DNA of 64,000 nt from Campylorhamphus procurvoides (Eukaryota > Chordata > Aves > Passeriformes > Dendrocolaptidae): contig WBMV01007323.1 in the NCBI GenBank assembly GCA_013396655.1, positions 124,001-188,000 of the forward strand, read 5' to 3'. A program made the position numbers and the translations under genes. Shown here in pieces: positions 49,718 through 62,751 of the stretch. The notes beneath the pieces were generated by a model. The model saw only the letters and a list, made by a program, of their open reading frames with translations. It had not been told where the DNA came from and searched no databases. How positions within the stretch are numbered: position 1 is the stretch's first letter; each line of letters starts with the position of its first letter.

Positions 49718-52700
49718 TTAGTAATTACTTACTAAGTGATGTTACTTTACTAAACATTCCTCTGAAACACTTGTCTATGTCAATAAATACATGTAGACAA
49801 CAACTCAGAAAATAAATGACTGACTACATGCAGGCACAGGTGTACTGGTGAAGGGAGCATTAGGTCTGAGTGATTTCCTCTCCTAGCCTTCATGTGATGA
49901 GTTTTCTGCATTGCAAAAAGTATCTTAGGTCTGCAGCTGTGGAAGCAGGTTTCACTTCCCTCACAATAATGCAGATGTCTCACTGAGAACAGGTTTAGTG
50001 TTTTCACTGAAACCAATAAATCTTGCTTAGGACACCAAAGTCAGAAATATAGAATTTGTTTGCCTGGTATTCACATAAATTTTAATATGATTATTTTACT
50101 CAGAAAAAAATGAACAAGTGGTAAATAACATTAGTCTAGGTGAAAATCCTGTTATAGAGAAGGTTACTGTAGGCACAACCTCTGCTAGTTGACTTCTGAA
50201 ATAGTGGTCATTGAAAATACTGGTGACAAAGTGCTAGTAGTGTTGCAAAAGTAGTACTAAAATGGTAAACTGTGATTTGCCTCACATTATGTTTCTTGTT
50301 CTTTCCTCATCAGCAAAGCTAGATTGAGAGGTTCCATCCCATCCCTTCTACCAGCTGCTCCCTTCTCAGTTTGCTGCCTTTTCATCTAGACTGATCACAA
50401 TGTTAGCAATGTGTGCTATTACGTGGTTAAGTGAAATGGTCCTAATAAGCGTCTACTAGTCTTTTCATGCTGTTTTACTTCTAAATAATAAAACAACAGA
50501 AGCATTTTTGATGGTAGTACCACTGTTCTGAGGAAATGTATTTTGTGTTAACAAGCCCTGGCAATGCTAGTACTTAGGTTAATGCCAAGATGATGGAACT
50601 TGCTAGAAAACAGGATTGAAACTCTATTAGTCACACTGGTCTCTGCTGGAAAAGTAAAGGCACAGGTGACAAATTGATATGTAGCATATCTTGGGCTGCT
50701 GCACTCTGCATTTGCTGTACCTTCAGAACAGTGGCTGCTTTCCCAATTATAAGAACCAAACAACTGCAATGAACTTAGTTTGGTGAGCTCTGACTTTGTG
50801 TCTCTCTTCCATAGATCAATATTTTCAAGAGACTCTGGCCAGTGTAATGTCAAACAGTGGTTTCTGTAAATCCCTGGTTCCTGCAGTTCTCTGATTTCCT
50901 AAATGCTCAGGTTATCTAAATGTAATTGAAGACTTTAGAACAGGACTCTGGGCCATCCCTATGTGGCAACAGAGAGACAAAAAAACATCTGTAATGAACA
51001 GCAAAGTGGTTTCTTTGCTGTTGTCTCTAGACACAGACAAAACCATGTGGCGTTCTCTGGCTTTCGCAGAATCAGGCTAAGTGCTTACACAGCCTATGAC
51101 ACTGAGTTCCCCCCAGTGTCCTCTCCTGAACTACACATTCAAAGAAAGACACAACTGATGTTAAACACTTTAGCCAACATCTCAGCCTGCCACTTTTGCC
51201 TTCCTACTATTTGTTTTCATCATATAGAATTTTTTTCTGCTCGATTTCTCAGAGATAGTTGCAGACCACAGGAATAAAGAGAGCCTGAGACACAATTTGA
51301 AACATTTGAATTTTCCTTTTAGGTATTCCAATAAATGAGTGTGCAAGCAGGGATGTGTGGGAAATACCTCTTTTTTTTCTGGTGGATAAACTGAAGGTAA
51401 ATCATGAAGAAAAAGTTAAGAGTTTGTGAACATGAACAGAAGACCTGGAAAACTGTTTTTAAGACTTACTCCATTATAATGAGGAAACAGAAACAGACAG
51501 TAATGTGTAGGCTCAGTCAAAACCAGCCAACACTTCTAGAGCTTTATAAACTTGAGTGCTTACAAATAAGCTGATGTGCAAGAATTAGTCCTGAAGTCTT
51601 CCATGGATAATCCTACACAGTAGACACATCTGAAAAAATCTTTACCCCTGGGAGAATAGGGGTAGAAAAAGATAAATGTTTGTCAAATAAACTAAGTAGT
51701 ACCTTCTTCTTTCATCTTTCTCAGCATAGTGGTCTGCTATCATTCTTCTCATCTATAAGCATTCCTCATGCACTCTTCCAGAAAGTCTTTCCTCAGTGGT
51801 AATGCAGCGAAACTTCCATGCCAGCATTGCAAGTAGTGTTTATAAGAAAAGGGGTAAAAAGTAGCTTGTCCAGTAGAAGCCATCTGGAGAATATAGGTAG
51901 TCAGACTGTAGTCTTCCAAACTGGAAAGTTGCCAGGAGGCTGGTGCTTTAATCTTTCATCTGGCAACATGACAAATCAAAGTGGACAAGAGCCAAGAAGA
52001 GCTAAAGCAAGGATGTAGGATATTATAGAGATATGATACACAGTAAAACAGTGTTGGTATGATGCCCTTATTTTCAGTGTTTTATTTCAACTGTAGGACA
52101 ATTAGAACAGTAAGAGAATGATATTGTCATTTTATCTATGTGTTTCTCAACTAGCTGAGAGAGGCCATGAGGAGTTAAATAGGCAGAATCATCTGGCCTG
52201 TCTAAAATCACGCAGGAGTTCAAGTAGAAGTAAACCAACCAGCTTTCTACATCACTGTTCTGGACAGTGTTCTGCAGGCAATATTGAGAAAGGGGAGAAG
52301 GATGCTGATTAAACAGCCAGCTACCAGTGAAGGGCAAGCAGTGTTAGGTTTTGACCACCTGACTGGGGAAGGGCTCTCAGATACAGTCTGCTGCTTGTGC
52401 AATCAGGCTGCAATAATGTTGGAAGTTAATTGGCTTGAGATGCAGGGATGGCTTTTCATTCTACTGCTTTGCTGATGTGACATATAGGAATTATGTTAAT
52501 ATTGCATTGACTTTGATAGGAACTCAGCCTAACCAAGAAAATAGGCAACTTGATTCCTTATTGTTTTCCTGTGGCACTGAAACAGCAGGACATCTTTCCT
52601 TTATCTCCTTTGTTTTTCAGCTGTTCTGTGGCTTATCAGCTAAAAAGTACCCCTGAGTTCCCTCCTCTGCAAGGATTTCAACAAAGCCTGGCTATGGTGT

Positions 52701-55141
52701 CTCCACTCCACACTACATTTCATCCTCCCTTAGCATGTAGTGTGTGGGGGTAGTTGGGCATGCTGGCTGCATTCCATCCAGGGAGTAGCACTCATATGTT
52801 CCCCCATAACTTCTGTACCATTATCTTTTTGATCCCCCTCCCCCAGTCTTTTTCCCACTGAATTGATGCTGGATTCCTCAGTGGAATAACAGGGACAAAG
52901 TTTCAACTGAATTTGCAAATTTTTCTGTATTACCTAATCCATGAGTGATTGTTCTCTCACCTTGTGTTATGAATCAACTTCTCTATATGAGCTAATCCCC
53001 TAGGCTCTCTTTTCAGATGCTCAAACTAAATAAGTAGTGTTAGGGTGCAAGAATTTTCATCTGAAGTTGGTCAAATAGTAAAAGATATGATTGTTCAGCG
53101 TTCCTATACAATTCTCTGTGGTTTGTGTCTGACATACTATGTTCCTTAATTCTATCTATCCAGAGTAACTGGTCTGCTGTTTAAAACTTTTTTTTGTGAA
53201 AAAAATACTCTATAAAGCATATTTCATGAGAATTTCATAATTTTATCATATCTTCATCTTAGGAAGTTTGGACTCTTGCTAACAGCAAGTTTTTCATGGA
53301 AATTACATACAACTTATGACACTGGTTCTCTAAAGATAGGGTTACTATTTAGCATTTCTTTTTCTATATAACTTCCCTCACCACTTTATCCAATTATTAG
53401 AGGCTCCTGTTGTCATAGGTTCTGTTGTTCTTGGGTTTTGTAGTCAAAGAGATAATTCCTGCCATGGACTGACTGCAGTGTGACTCATTGGAACATCTCC
53501 TACAGTGGAAAGAAAAGGAAAGTGATGAAGAATTCTCTGTGTTTCCTGTATGCTTTGTGATTGTTTCAGTAATGATCATACCTGTTCTTTTTAACTGCAG
53601 GTTATACAAGATGTGAGTAGGACATCATGGGTGAATTAGAGAATAGAAAAGGCAAGACGAAAAACATATAACTTTTAAGGAATGGTATTATGTATATGTG
53701 TGTATGCATTGATGTATAAGCCAAACATGATGCTACTGGTATTTCTTCTTTGTTACCAATGAGACAGTGCTCTGAAGGTATTGATTAGTGAGAATAGAAT
53801 TTAGATATGAAGTTGAAATCTTTATCAAATGCAGATGAAGTATTTGCAGTCCTAAAAAGAATTTCTACCAAAAGTGATAGAGCTTATGATCCTTATCCTC
53901 TCCCTGGATGGGACTAAAGCTGCTGTAATTTGTGGGCATATCTACATGCCACACGTGAAACTTGGTGCTGTGATCAATTTTAGACAGGCTGGAACCTCCA
54001 CATCCTTTGCAACAAAAAATATTTCTGATACCAGAAGGTAACCATGTAAGTGGAGCATTCTTAAGCCTGCACTAGCATGACTAGGCTGCCAGCAAATACA
54101 GTTAACTCAAGAACAGTTTCACATTAATGTGCATGTTCTCAGAACTTGTGCCAATGTCACCCAATATTGTTTTCTGGTGTAGTGACATCCTTTATGCATA
54201 CACACATTTCCAGTTTTCTCACTCAGTTTCTGTTGCATTATATATGAAAGGGAGAGAAAGAACAATACGAAATGTCTGGCTTGCATTGCTTAATTGTATT
54301 TGTGCCTCATCCTCATATTCCTATTTTAACAATTTCCCTTTATTTTTGAAGTCACATGCCCCTGCATAGCCTTTTAGTCTTCTCAAGAATAGCTGTCACT
54401 GATATCCACTTTTCTTATGGAGTCACTGCTTTGTGCATAGCTTATTCTCATTTTTAGTGCCAGAGATAATATTTATCAGCAATTTAATTCATAATAAATT
54501 TCCTTAGTGGCCCTTTCATTTAATTCTCACTCCTGCCAGTGGTCACAAGAACCACTGATTGGCATATTTCTGCTTTTACCTTATGGATTTATTGATGATA
54601 CTATCAATCTTTCTCAGGCAGGATGACAGCTCAGAATTAGATTCACTTCCTTGGCAATTTCTGCAGCTAGCCTTCAACAAAGTGATAGCTCCAGACCTTT
54701 GTCAAATGCCCAGTGATCTGGATCCCAAAAGACAGCTTTCAGGTTCTAGGCCTGAAAGTCTTAATCATCAAGCTATTAGAAAACTTTGTGTGACAGCAAT
54801 ATGTTGGGAAGCCTTTTTTTAGCAAGGGAGCTGATATTTAAAACCAAACATAGTTAGACTAAACTGCACTGCCTCTCTTTAACAAAAGTATCAACTGACA
54901 TTAGGTTTTTCATCCCTTAATTATTAAGAGTGCTGATTGCCCATATTTCCAAGAGTTAGAAAGAATCATTTAGGTCATGAGATATGTCTATCTGCCAATA
55001 GTAAACCCAGAAAAAACATATAATATCCTTAAGTATCATTGAATTCGTAGAGTTCTTACAATACTAGGCAATTAGTGCGATATTTAATATTTTGCTTTCT
55101 ATTACAATAATTAGATCAGTACAAATCGTATGGTGAATGTA
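49718..55141. other. Noncoding DNA, no gene recognised
   Basis: No gene or transposon recognised between the two CR1 loci. It holds a 10-bp inverted repeat with a 16-base loop (52709-52718 pairing with 52735-52744). Open frames of up to 104 codons (for example 50548-50853 minus, 50963-51277 plus) have no family resemblance. Confidence 0.65.
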
Positions 55142-55540
55142 TCACAGCAGAATCATGGAACAGTTTGGGTTGGAAGGAACCGTTATAGGTCATTTAGTTC
55201 AATCCCCCTACAATGAGCAGGGACATCTTCTATTACACCAGGATGCTCAGAACACTGTTCAACCTGACCTTGAATGTTGCCAGGGGTGTGACATCTACCA
55301 CCTCTGTGGGCAACCTGTGCCAGTGTTTCACCACTCTCATTGTAAAAATTTCTTCCTTATGTCTGGCCTGAATCTACCCTCTTTCAGTTTAAAACCATTA
55401 CCTCTTGTCCTACTTCAACAGGCTTTACTGAAAATTAGTCCTCATCTTTCTTATAAGCCATCTTTAAGTATTGAAAAGCTGCAGTAAGGTCTTCCTGGAA
55501 CCTTCTCTTCTCCAGGCTAAGTAACCTGGAGTTTCTTAGG
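55142..55540 (-). mobile_element. CR1 LINE 3' fragment (minus strand)
   Basis: About 400 bp of CR1 in reverse orientation, with its 3' end at the low-coordinate side. It starts with a degenerate AGAATCATGGAACAG octamer region, then TTTGGGTTGGAAGGAACC, a GAGCAGGGACATCTTC block, AATTTCTTCCTTATGTCTGGCC, TTACCTCTTGTCCTAC and CTTCTCTTCTCCAGGCTAAG. It then fades out. The 5' portion is missing, as is usual. It differs in subfamily from the 49-kb elements, since its 3' end includes the CCCCCTACAATGAGCAGGGACA-like segment that those do not show. Many small changes mark it as old. The plus-strand open frame of 116 codons across it is a chance frame, not a gene. Confidence 0.92.
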
Positions 55541-56154
55541 TTGCTGCAATATATTCTACTTACCACAGGGAAAGTGCTGTGATGAACTAGCTAAGTTTGC
55601 ATGGTTACAGCTGTATCCACAGTGGGATCAAGGATATGGCCTTTACCTGACTAGTGTAATTAAACTAATGTATTGTTTGTGTGCATAAACTGGAAGATTA
55701 CTTGTGTACTGCCTATTTTATATAGAGGGGCTATAGTAAAAGTTGGACTAAGGAAAAATTGTTTTTCCAATTCAAGGCACAGCTTAAAAGAAACATGCTC
55801 CCTATGCCACAAGGAGGATAAAACTAATTCTATCTTTCAAGCAGCACGTATAATTGGTAGGGGTTATATTTTAGCTTAGTAGTGAATATTTGTTGCATAG
55901 TTTTTAATAACAATTAACCATTCTTCCATTCACAGATTATTTTGCAAAGAATCTACAAAAACTTTCTTAAAATGGTAGATAAAGAACTGAGAATAAATTG
56001 TTTGAGCAGACTTAACCTTAATTAGGGGGAAAAAATCTTCTATTTAAAAACAAAGACATAAAATTATTGGAAGGAAAATAATGATAATACAGCTGCAAAA
56101 GATTTCAGTGTAGATTTTGCCTTAGGAACAGTCTTATTAGCCAATACATTTTAA

Positions 56155-56171
56155 TTTTTTTTTTTTTTTTT
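56155..56171. repeat. Poly(T) run of 17
   Basis: An uninterrupted T tract in A+T-rich sequence, with no retroposed body visible on the minus strand. Confidence 0.9.
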
Positions 56172-57601
56172 GAAAATGCATTCCAAATGGAAGCTGATAT
56201 TGAATTACCAGAAGGAAGTACCTGGTGTGGCTATATCTGAATTCTCACATACTTAAACTATGAATGGCAAACCAAGAGTCAGATACTTCTGCTTGAACAC
56301 AGTAAGAGAATATTACATTATCCATTCTTCCTGTTGAATGTTCATTCAAAATTCCTCCTGTATAGGCCAAAACCATATTATTCCTTATTATGCGTCACTC
56401 ACATGTAACATGTGATATTCAGAGGAAGAGATGGCACTATGGGATACCTAAGTCCATGTTCATTTTACCTGAGTATTCTGCAGCTAAAGTCTGCAAAGAA
56501 AAATGGCCATTGACCTCAGCCACTGGACAAGATCCAGTCTATGAAAGTCTGTGCATGAGAAAGAAAATCTGATTTTTTGTGTTTTGTACTAGACACAGAC
56601 AATTATCTCAGTTTAATCTTGCTTAGGAAAAAACACACCCTCCCTGAGCAGATAGTGAAAACTCTTGATTTAACATCTCCTTTCACAAATCTAACAATAA
56701 GAGTAGTTGAAAACGATATTGAGGGAAGAAGAGCCCTCATATAGCAAGGCATTGTGTCGATTTTAGGCTGACAACAAATCTTTATGGGGCATTTTTTGAA
56801 GACTCTGGTGGTAGACTAAATCATCTGGAATTGCTATTCCATCCCCATTGATTGTGGAGAGTGCCTAGGCTTTCTAGTATGTATTTTAGCTAGGAAATGG
56901 AAATGAAAGGGGCTGAATCTGAGACATTATGTTCAGCCAGGTAGGATTCGATGTGGCACAATTCATTCTCAAATTATTTTTCTAATGATCATTGCTTCTT
57001 GTAGTTCTTAAATACTACAGTAAGGGGTTTAGAAAAAAAAAAGGCCTTTTTTAGATAGATTATTTAGTCACTGATGACTATGAGATATAGGAGAATAATT
57101 TGAAGAGAATAACTTGGGGGATTTTTATATTTTTTCTTTCTTCTGAATTATCCATGAAAATAAAAGTTTTCTGGAAGTTAATGACTATCTTAGGGTGGGC
57201 CTTTATTCACAGTTACAGACCTGGTTAGAGCTCACAAATGCGTGATGCAGCTTTCTTTCAGGATCTTTGGAGAAGCAATTAAGCTATTTAAGTAATAAAA
57301 TAGAGGAAGTCTCTGTAAAGCACCACTAAAGTAACTAGCAAATGTCCAGACCTTGGTTTTAAGTAATATTAGACAAGTACTAAGGCAAGAGGCTATGCTA
57401 GTAAGTCATAAATTTACCAGAAATTAAAGACAAATTAAAATATGTCCCTGTGAAGGAATAGAAGTAATCTCTCCTTCAATGTATGAGAGAGCAGATTTAG
57501 AATTTGGGAGAAACAAAATTATGTGGTCTTCCTCTTAAAGTTTTGGAGCATAGGAGTATAGTAAAGAGACAAGTCTGTATTAAAATATTTTTGACTTGTG
57601 A

Positions 57602-57680
57602 GTTTTTTTTTTGTTTGTTTGTTTTGGGCTTGGTTGGTTGGTGGGTTTTTTGTTTGTTTTTTGTTTGTTTGTTTGTTTTT
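57602..57680. repeat. TTTG-type simple repeat, G/T-only
   Basis: Nearly 80 bases made almost only of T and G: TTTG units, then a TTGG-rich centre, then TTTG units again. Open frames on both strands of this tract are artefacts of the repeat. Confidence 0.92.
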
Positions 57681-59739
57681 CTTTCATGTGAAAGACCTCT
57701 CAGAACTCTAAAATACATTATTTAGAATAGTATTTTCTCAGATGTAATTTTCCAGCGATTATTGCTCTAGGTTCTTTGAGGAAAACTAAACTGCTCAAGT
57801 ATTTAATTCCTTCCCTTTAAGCTATTTGCTAAATTATATAAAAAGCTGTTTTCAGAGGTCAAATTATTTTGGACTGTATTAGCAGTGATTTTAAAGCCTG
57901 TTTCTTGGTGCAAATACTCAAGCGATTTTATTGATTTATATTCTGAAAGCATTTGTCTTCATTTAAAATTCTTTTATTTGAATGAAGATTTCTTCCAGTA
58001 AACTAACTTCCTAGAATATTTGCAGGAGGCAAATGCAACAGGATCATGAAAAGAGTCTAAATAAGTTAACTTAGAAAACAAGTACCTCAAATGCCTGGCT
58101 TTCTTTTCTCTGTGCTGATGAAGTTGCCAAATGAGCACAAGGCTAGTAGTGATTGATAGAGTAATTGCTAGACCTATCCAGCTTATTGTGATGAACTGCT
58201 GTTTATCTGCATTTTCACTGACCTTTGTTTATGGCCCTACCAGCATTTTCCAATTTTTATGGAAGTGCTTCAAATTCAGAACAATTGAAATTAATCTCTC
58301 CTGGGAGATTTCATGAGCCACGGGGAAAAAAAATGCCAGTCTTTCATGGACTTGGGAATATACTGTAGTACCTCTACTACATTTCCCTCATTAACAATTT
58401 CAGCTAATTTTGGTAACAGTTTGTTTCTTGTAGAGTGATTTGAAAAATGTAAAGGTCTACACAGAGTACTTTCTATTAGGCTGGATCCATTGTGTCTTTG
58501 CAGGTGAATACTACATTAAAATAAATTTACGTAAGAGTAATTTTTTATATTTATAAACTTTTTTCAATGTTTCTTCAATGCAAGAAAGAAACCATCCATT
58601 CTATAAAAGGGGTTTTTGAGGGTTTATTTTCTTTTAAAGAACAAGCTGTAGTACTCACTTTTACCAATACAAAAAATCATAATTTTTGTACCCTTATTCT
58701 CTGGGAAAAAAACCCGCCAAAGCTCTGTTTGAGAATCCACATGAACTGGTGTATTCACCTTCATTTACTATTTCTCTTTCCTGAACATTTTTCAGCAAAA
58801 ATCCAAAAGCACCTTCACAAGATTTTAATGGTATAACTTGCTTTAATTTGTCCTTTTTAGAAAACAGGATATGGACATAAACATAGTCTCCAGATAGTCC
58901 ACTTTGCAGGTTTCTGGCTCTCTGTATGCCTGCCCAGTTCCTAAACTTCTCTGCCCACAGCTTATGATGAGATGGCTGGTCTCAAAATGTCCAGTGTGCT
59001 GTGTGTGTTCAGAATGCATGAAAAGTCTTGTCCCCATAGAAAACAGCTGTTCTTTAAAAACTCTCCTGTGTGCAAATGCTATTTCCGGTGCTACAGCCTG
59101 GGTCATATACTGCTTAAAAAAATGTGATTTATTTTTAGTATTGAATCTCATAGAATTTGAATCAATTGACCTTTGGGATATAGCCTGTCCATTTCCATTC
59201 AGAGCAAATTCTCCATTGCCTAGTTCCCCTAACTTGTACCCTATGAAGAAAGGTGTCCTGTCCTGTGTCTTTCCCACTCATTTAATGTCTGAAGCAGACC
59301 TCCTTTAGATCAGTCCATTGCCAAATTATTGCAATGTCTATTTTTACACTAGATGAACAATGTAATAGAGATATATTTATCAACAAAATTTGTCAATATA
59401 AATTTGACAGCACTCTTGCAGCTCTTTTCTCTTTCTCCAGTGTCTGTTCATTCTTAAATGTCAGTTAGTTTTTATACTTGTAGGACCCTAGACCACCTAA
59501 ACCATCCTGTTCCTATAAATGCCACAGAACAGCTTTACCCAGACAGGTCAACAGTTTTTTACTTTTTCTCTTTGAGATGAAATTCTGCTGGCTATATGTT
59601 TCTTAAGATTTTTTATTCTCATTTAAAATGTTCTGATGGACTATTTCACATCAGTCTTTTCCCACAAAAGAGTTAAAAAATATGCAGAGAAGAAAACAAA
59701 TGTTTCAAGGAGAACAAAACAGTGCATTAAGAAATCTCC

Positions 59740-59762
59740 CATATATATATATATTTTTTTTT
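59740..59762. repeat. AT dinucleotide repeat followed by T run
   Basis: About seven AT units run directly into a T tract. Simple-sequence repeat. Confidence 0.88.
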
Positions 59763-62723
59763 AAGGTGATGTACCTAAAATATTTTAGGCAGCCTTGTTC
59801 TGTTCCCTATCCAAAAAGCCAAACTTACTTATAATCAAGAAAAGAAAACAGATAGCTTCCATTATACTGAGGAGGATATTTGAATCAGTCTTTGATGTAA
59901 GTTTAGGTCCAACCTGTTCCTGTTCAACTCCTTTCTCAGCCTTCAGGACTCAAAACATCAGGTTTTAATTCTTAGCCTACATCTCACACTGAATGTACTC
60001 ATGTTGTTACTTTCCCATTTGATGGGAGAGAAACTGTCGCTAGTCACATGTCTGCTCAGCTGGAAAAAAAAGAAAAGAGAAGAAATAAGTGTGAAGTTAT
60101 TAATTGTAAAGGCAATTAATTTGCCCAGCTTTCTACCTTCTTCACCTTCAGAAAATAGCTCTGCTTAGGTTGGTTTTGTTTTCCTTACTTAGAAAGTATG
60201 GACCATATATGTCTCTCCCTCATCCTGTAGGTAGCAGCACCTGATTTTCTTCACTATCTCTTGTATTGCGGTGAATGGTTAATCACGTCAAGCCCAACTA
60301 AAAGCCTTGCTCACTGACTTCCTAGCTTCAGCATTTTGTGGAACAATAATTAATGTCTGTTGTGGGAACCAGCCTGGGAGTTCCTCATGTGACTCTTTAT
60401 TACTATCATCACTCACACATTGTAATGAAGCAAAAGCGATTCTTAGAAATTTTTCCCAGTGAGATCGCAATTATTAAATATCATCATTGCTTATAATAAT
60501 GAAACTTTTATTATCTAGGTTCCAACCCTGTCAATTTGGTCTCCCTGAGTGCCTGTTGTTTGTTAGCCATTAAAGCTATGTTGTGAATAATATCATTTTC
60601 AAACATATATTGTGATGTAGAAACAGTAGGACTTCTAATTGGAAGTGATGAATTTTCCAGTGATGGATAGGCAGTGGAGACACCAATGATTTCAAAGACA
60701 CAATGAAAATTGATCTTTTTGTGATATGGATGACTTTACTCAAGCACTGACTAGTGTAATGAGCTGGGCCAGCTTAAATGAAATCCTGCACTTAGTATAA
60801 AAAAGAAGAATGTGTAGCTTTATCAGAGACAGATGAAGAACTTTTAAAAATAGGTAAAAAATGTTATTTGCCATATTCAAGAAATAACCTTATACAAATC
60901 CCCAAGATTAGATTAGTAATGGATTCTGCCATCAAAGTACAGACTTAGCTGAGGAATCTGGTTTAAGAGGAAACAGAGGTAGTTGAGTAACTAACTCAGC
61001 ACTTGTGGCTGCAGGTTAGAATATTTGACAGAGCCATGAGGTGCCCTGGGAGATGTGTAGTTGGCACATCTGTAGAAGAACATTGAAGTGCCCTGTCATG
61101 TCTACGGCAAATGTACAGTTACTTACAGGAGAGTAAAATCCAGGTTCACAGAAACTGACTGACTGACTTCAGTCTTTCTTTAGCATACACTGTCAAAGTG
61201 AAAAGTAGAGAAAGTCTTACAGACAAAAGCCTCAGTGTTGCTTTTATAACATATAAGTAAAACTGCAGTTTATAAAACCCAACATGTTTGGTTGATAACA
61301 TTGAAATGGACACATTAAAATAATAATGAAAATATGTCAGGATGGATTTACAGACTTTTGTTTCTGTTGTGTGTGCAAAAATGCAAAGTCAAACTCATAA
61401 ATATCTAGGAATGAATCTATTGGACAGAAAAACAAGCACTGACTTCATCACTTATCATGACTAAGATGCAAAATATCAATTCCCAGCCAACACTGTTAAA
61501 AGCGGATTTTAACTTTTTTTCCTTTTCTTATTTACATTACTGTAAAATGAAAGTCCTCCATCCTACTGCATGGCCTTTAACAGACCTATATGAAATCATG
61601 ACCTTGACTCCAAGCAATTAAAGATCTCAGACCTTGTCTCTTCATTTTATAGAAGTGAATTCATTAATTTTTCTCTATCCACTCTGACCTCATACACATC
61701 TCAAAGATGAAAAATAGTTCAGGTCCCTGGCACTCTAGTTTTATCTTTTGTGGGATAGTTTCCACTATTTTGTCCAGTAACAATTTAGTACTGTCCTGGA
61801 AATTGTTCCCCAGTGGAACCAATATTATTTTTGGGAACTTTTGCTTAATACTTAAATGAACTTAACTTTTTTTCTTTCAATGTATTTGATGAAGGTCATG
61901 GGCACTGCTTGTAGCCTAAAAAGGCAGCCTATCCCAAATTAGGTAACCTACACAAATGTGGGCTTGCAGAGCTCTGTCTTCCCTAGGATGTGGTAATATT
62001 TTGTGAATACTGCAGATGGTGATATGAAAACTCCTATGCCACTTGAAAGTCTTGCTTCTTCAGTTTGACAAAACAGAGCAGCTGGTATATAGTTACACAC
62101 CTGAGCCTAACTGGGATTAAGACCCCAGCCACTGGTTTTGGCTTCATCTAGATTCTGGAATTTTCTGCCTGGAGAACCAGGTTTCAAGACAGTTCTTCCT
62201 TTGTGATGAGCTTTGTGACTGCCCACACTACTAAATAACTGCGGAATGTGATCCAGAGCCCTTATAGAGCATACTCCCTACAACACGCATATCTCTGACA
62301 TCTCTCAGCATCAGCTTTAGTCTACTTTGAATACACGTACACTTCATCTTTACTATTGATGCCATGTTACTCCATACAAATAAATAAGCATTTTACGTGG
62401 GTAAAATTCTAGATCTTGGATTCTGCGTGTAGACAGACACTTTCTTCAAGCCTTGAAAAATCATTTGAGTAAGGATGAGAAGGTGTTATCTCTGTGTTCT
62501 GTGGTATATTAAAATTAGATTACTTTTTAGCCAGGATGCTAGATCTTTTGAGTTTTTACCTCGGGTATTTAGGTCTCCCTTTCTACTGTGCAGAATTGAA
62601 ATAGCAATGCATAGGACTTTTATTAAAGCCAATACTATCTTGCAACTGACCTCCACGGCCTATGAATTTCAAGCAAGGTATGTCCATCTTCAGTGAGTGC
62701 CAAGGTTACACAAAACTTCAGAA

Positions 62724-62751
62724 TGTATATATATATGTATACATGCACACA
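62724..62751. repeat. TA/CA dinucleotide repeat
   Basis: Alternating TA units pass through GTATACATG into a short CA run. Simple-sequence repeat. Confidence 0.88.

Noticed and set aside
52709..52744. 10-bp inverted repeat with 16-base loop as an RNA gene
   Set aside because: About one such stem is expected by chance in the window, and the flanks do not extend the pairing.
55137..55487. Plus-strand open frame of 116 codons
   Set aside because: It runs through the antisense strand of a CR1 fragment and is not a gene.
58843..59308. Longest open frames of the window, 144 codons (minus) and 134 codons (plus), overlapping on opposite strands
   Set aside because: With about 6-7 percent stop codons per position, a frame of this length is expected roughly once in 64 kb read on both strands. 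Neither translation has recognisable motifs, and the overlap on opposite strands suggests a stop-poor composition.
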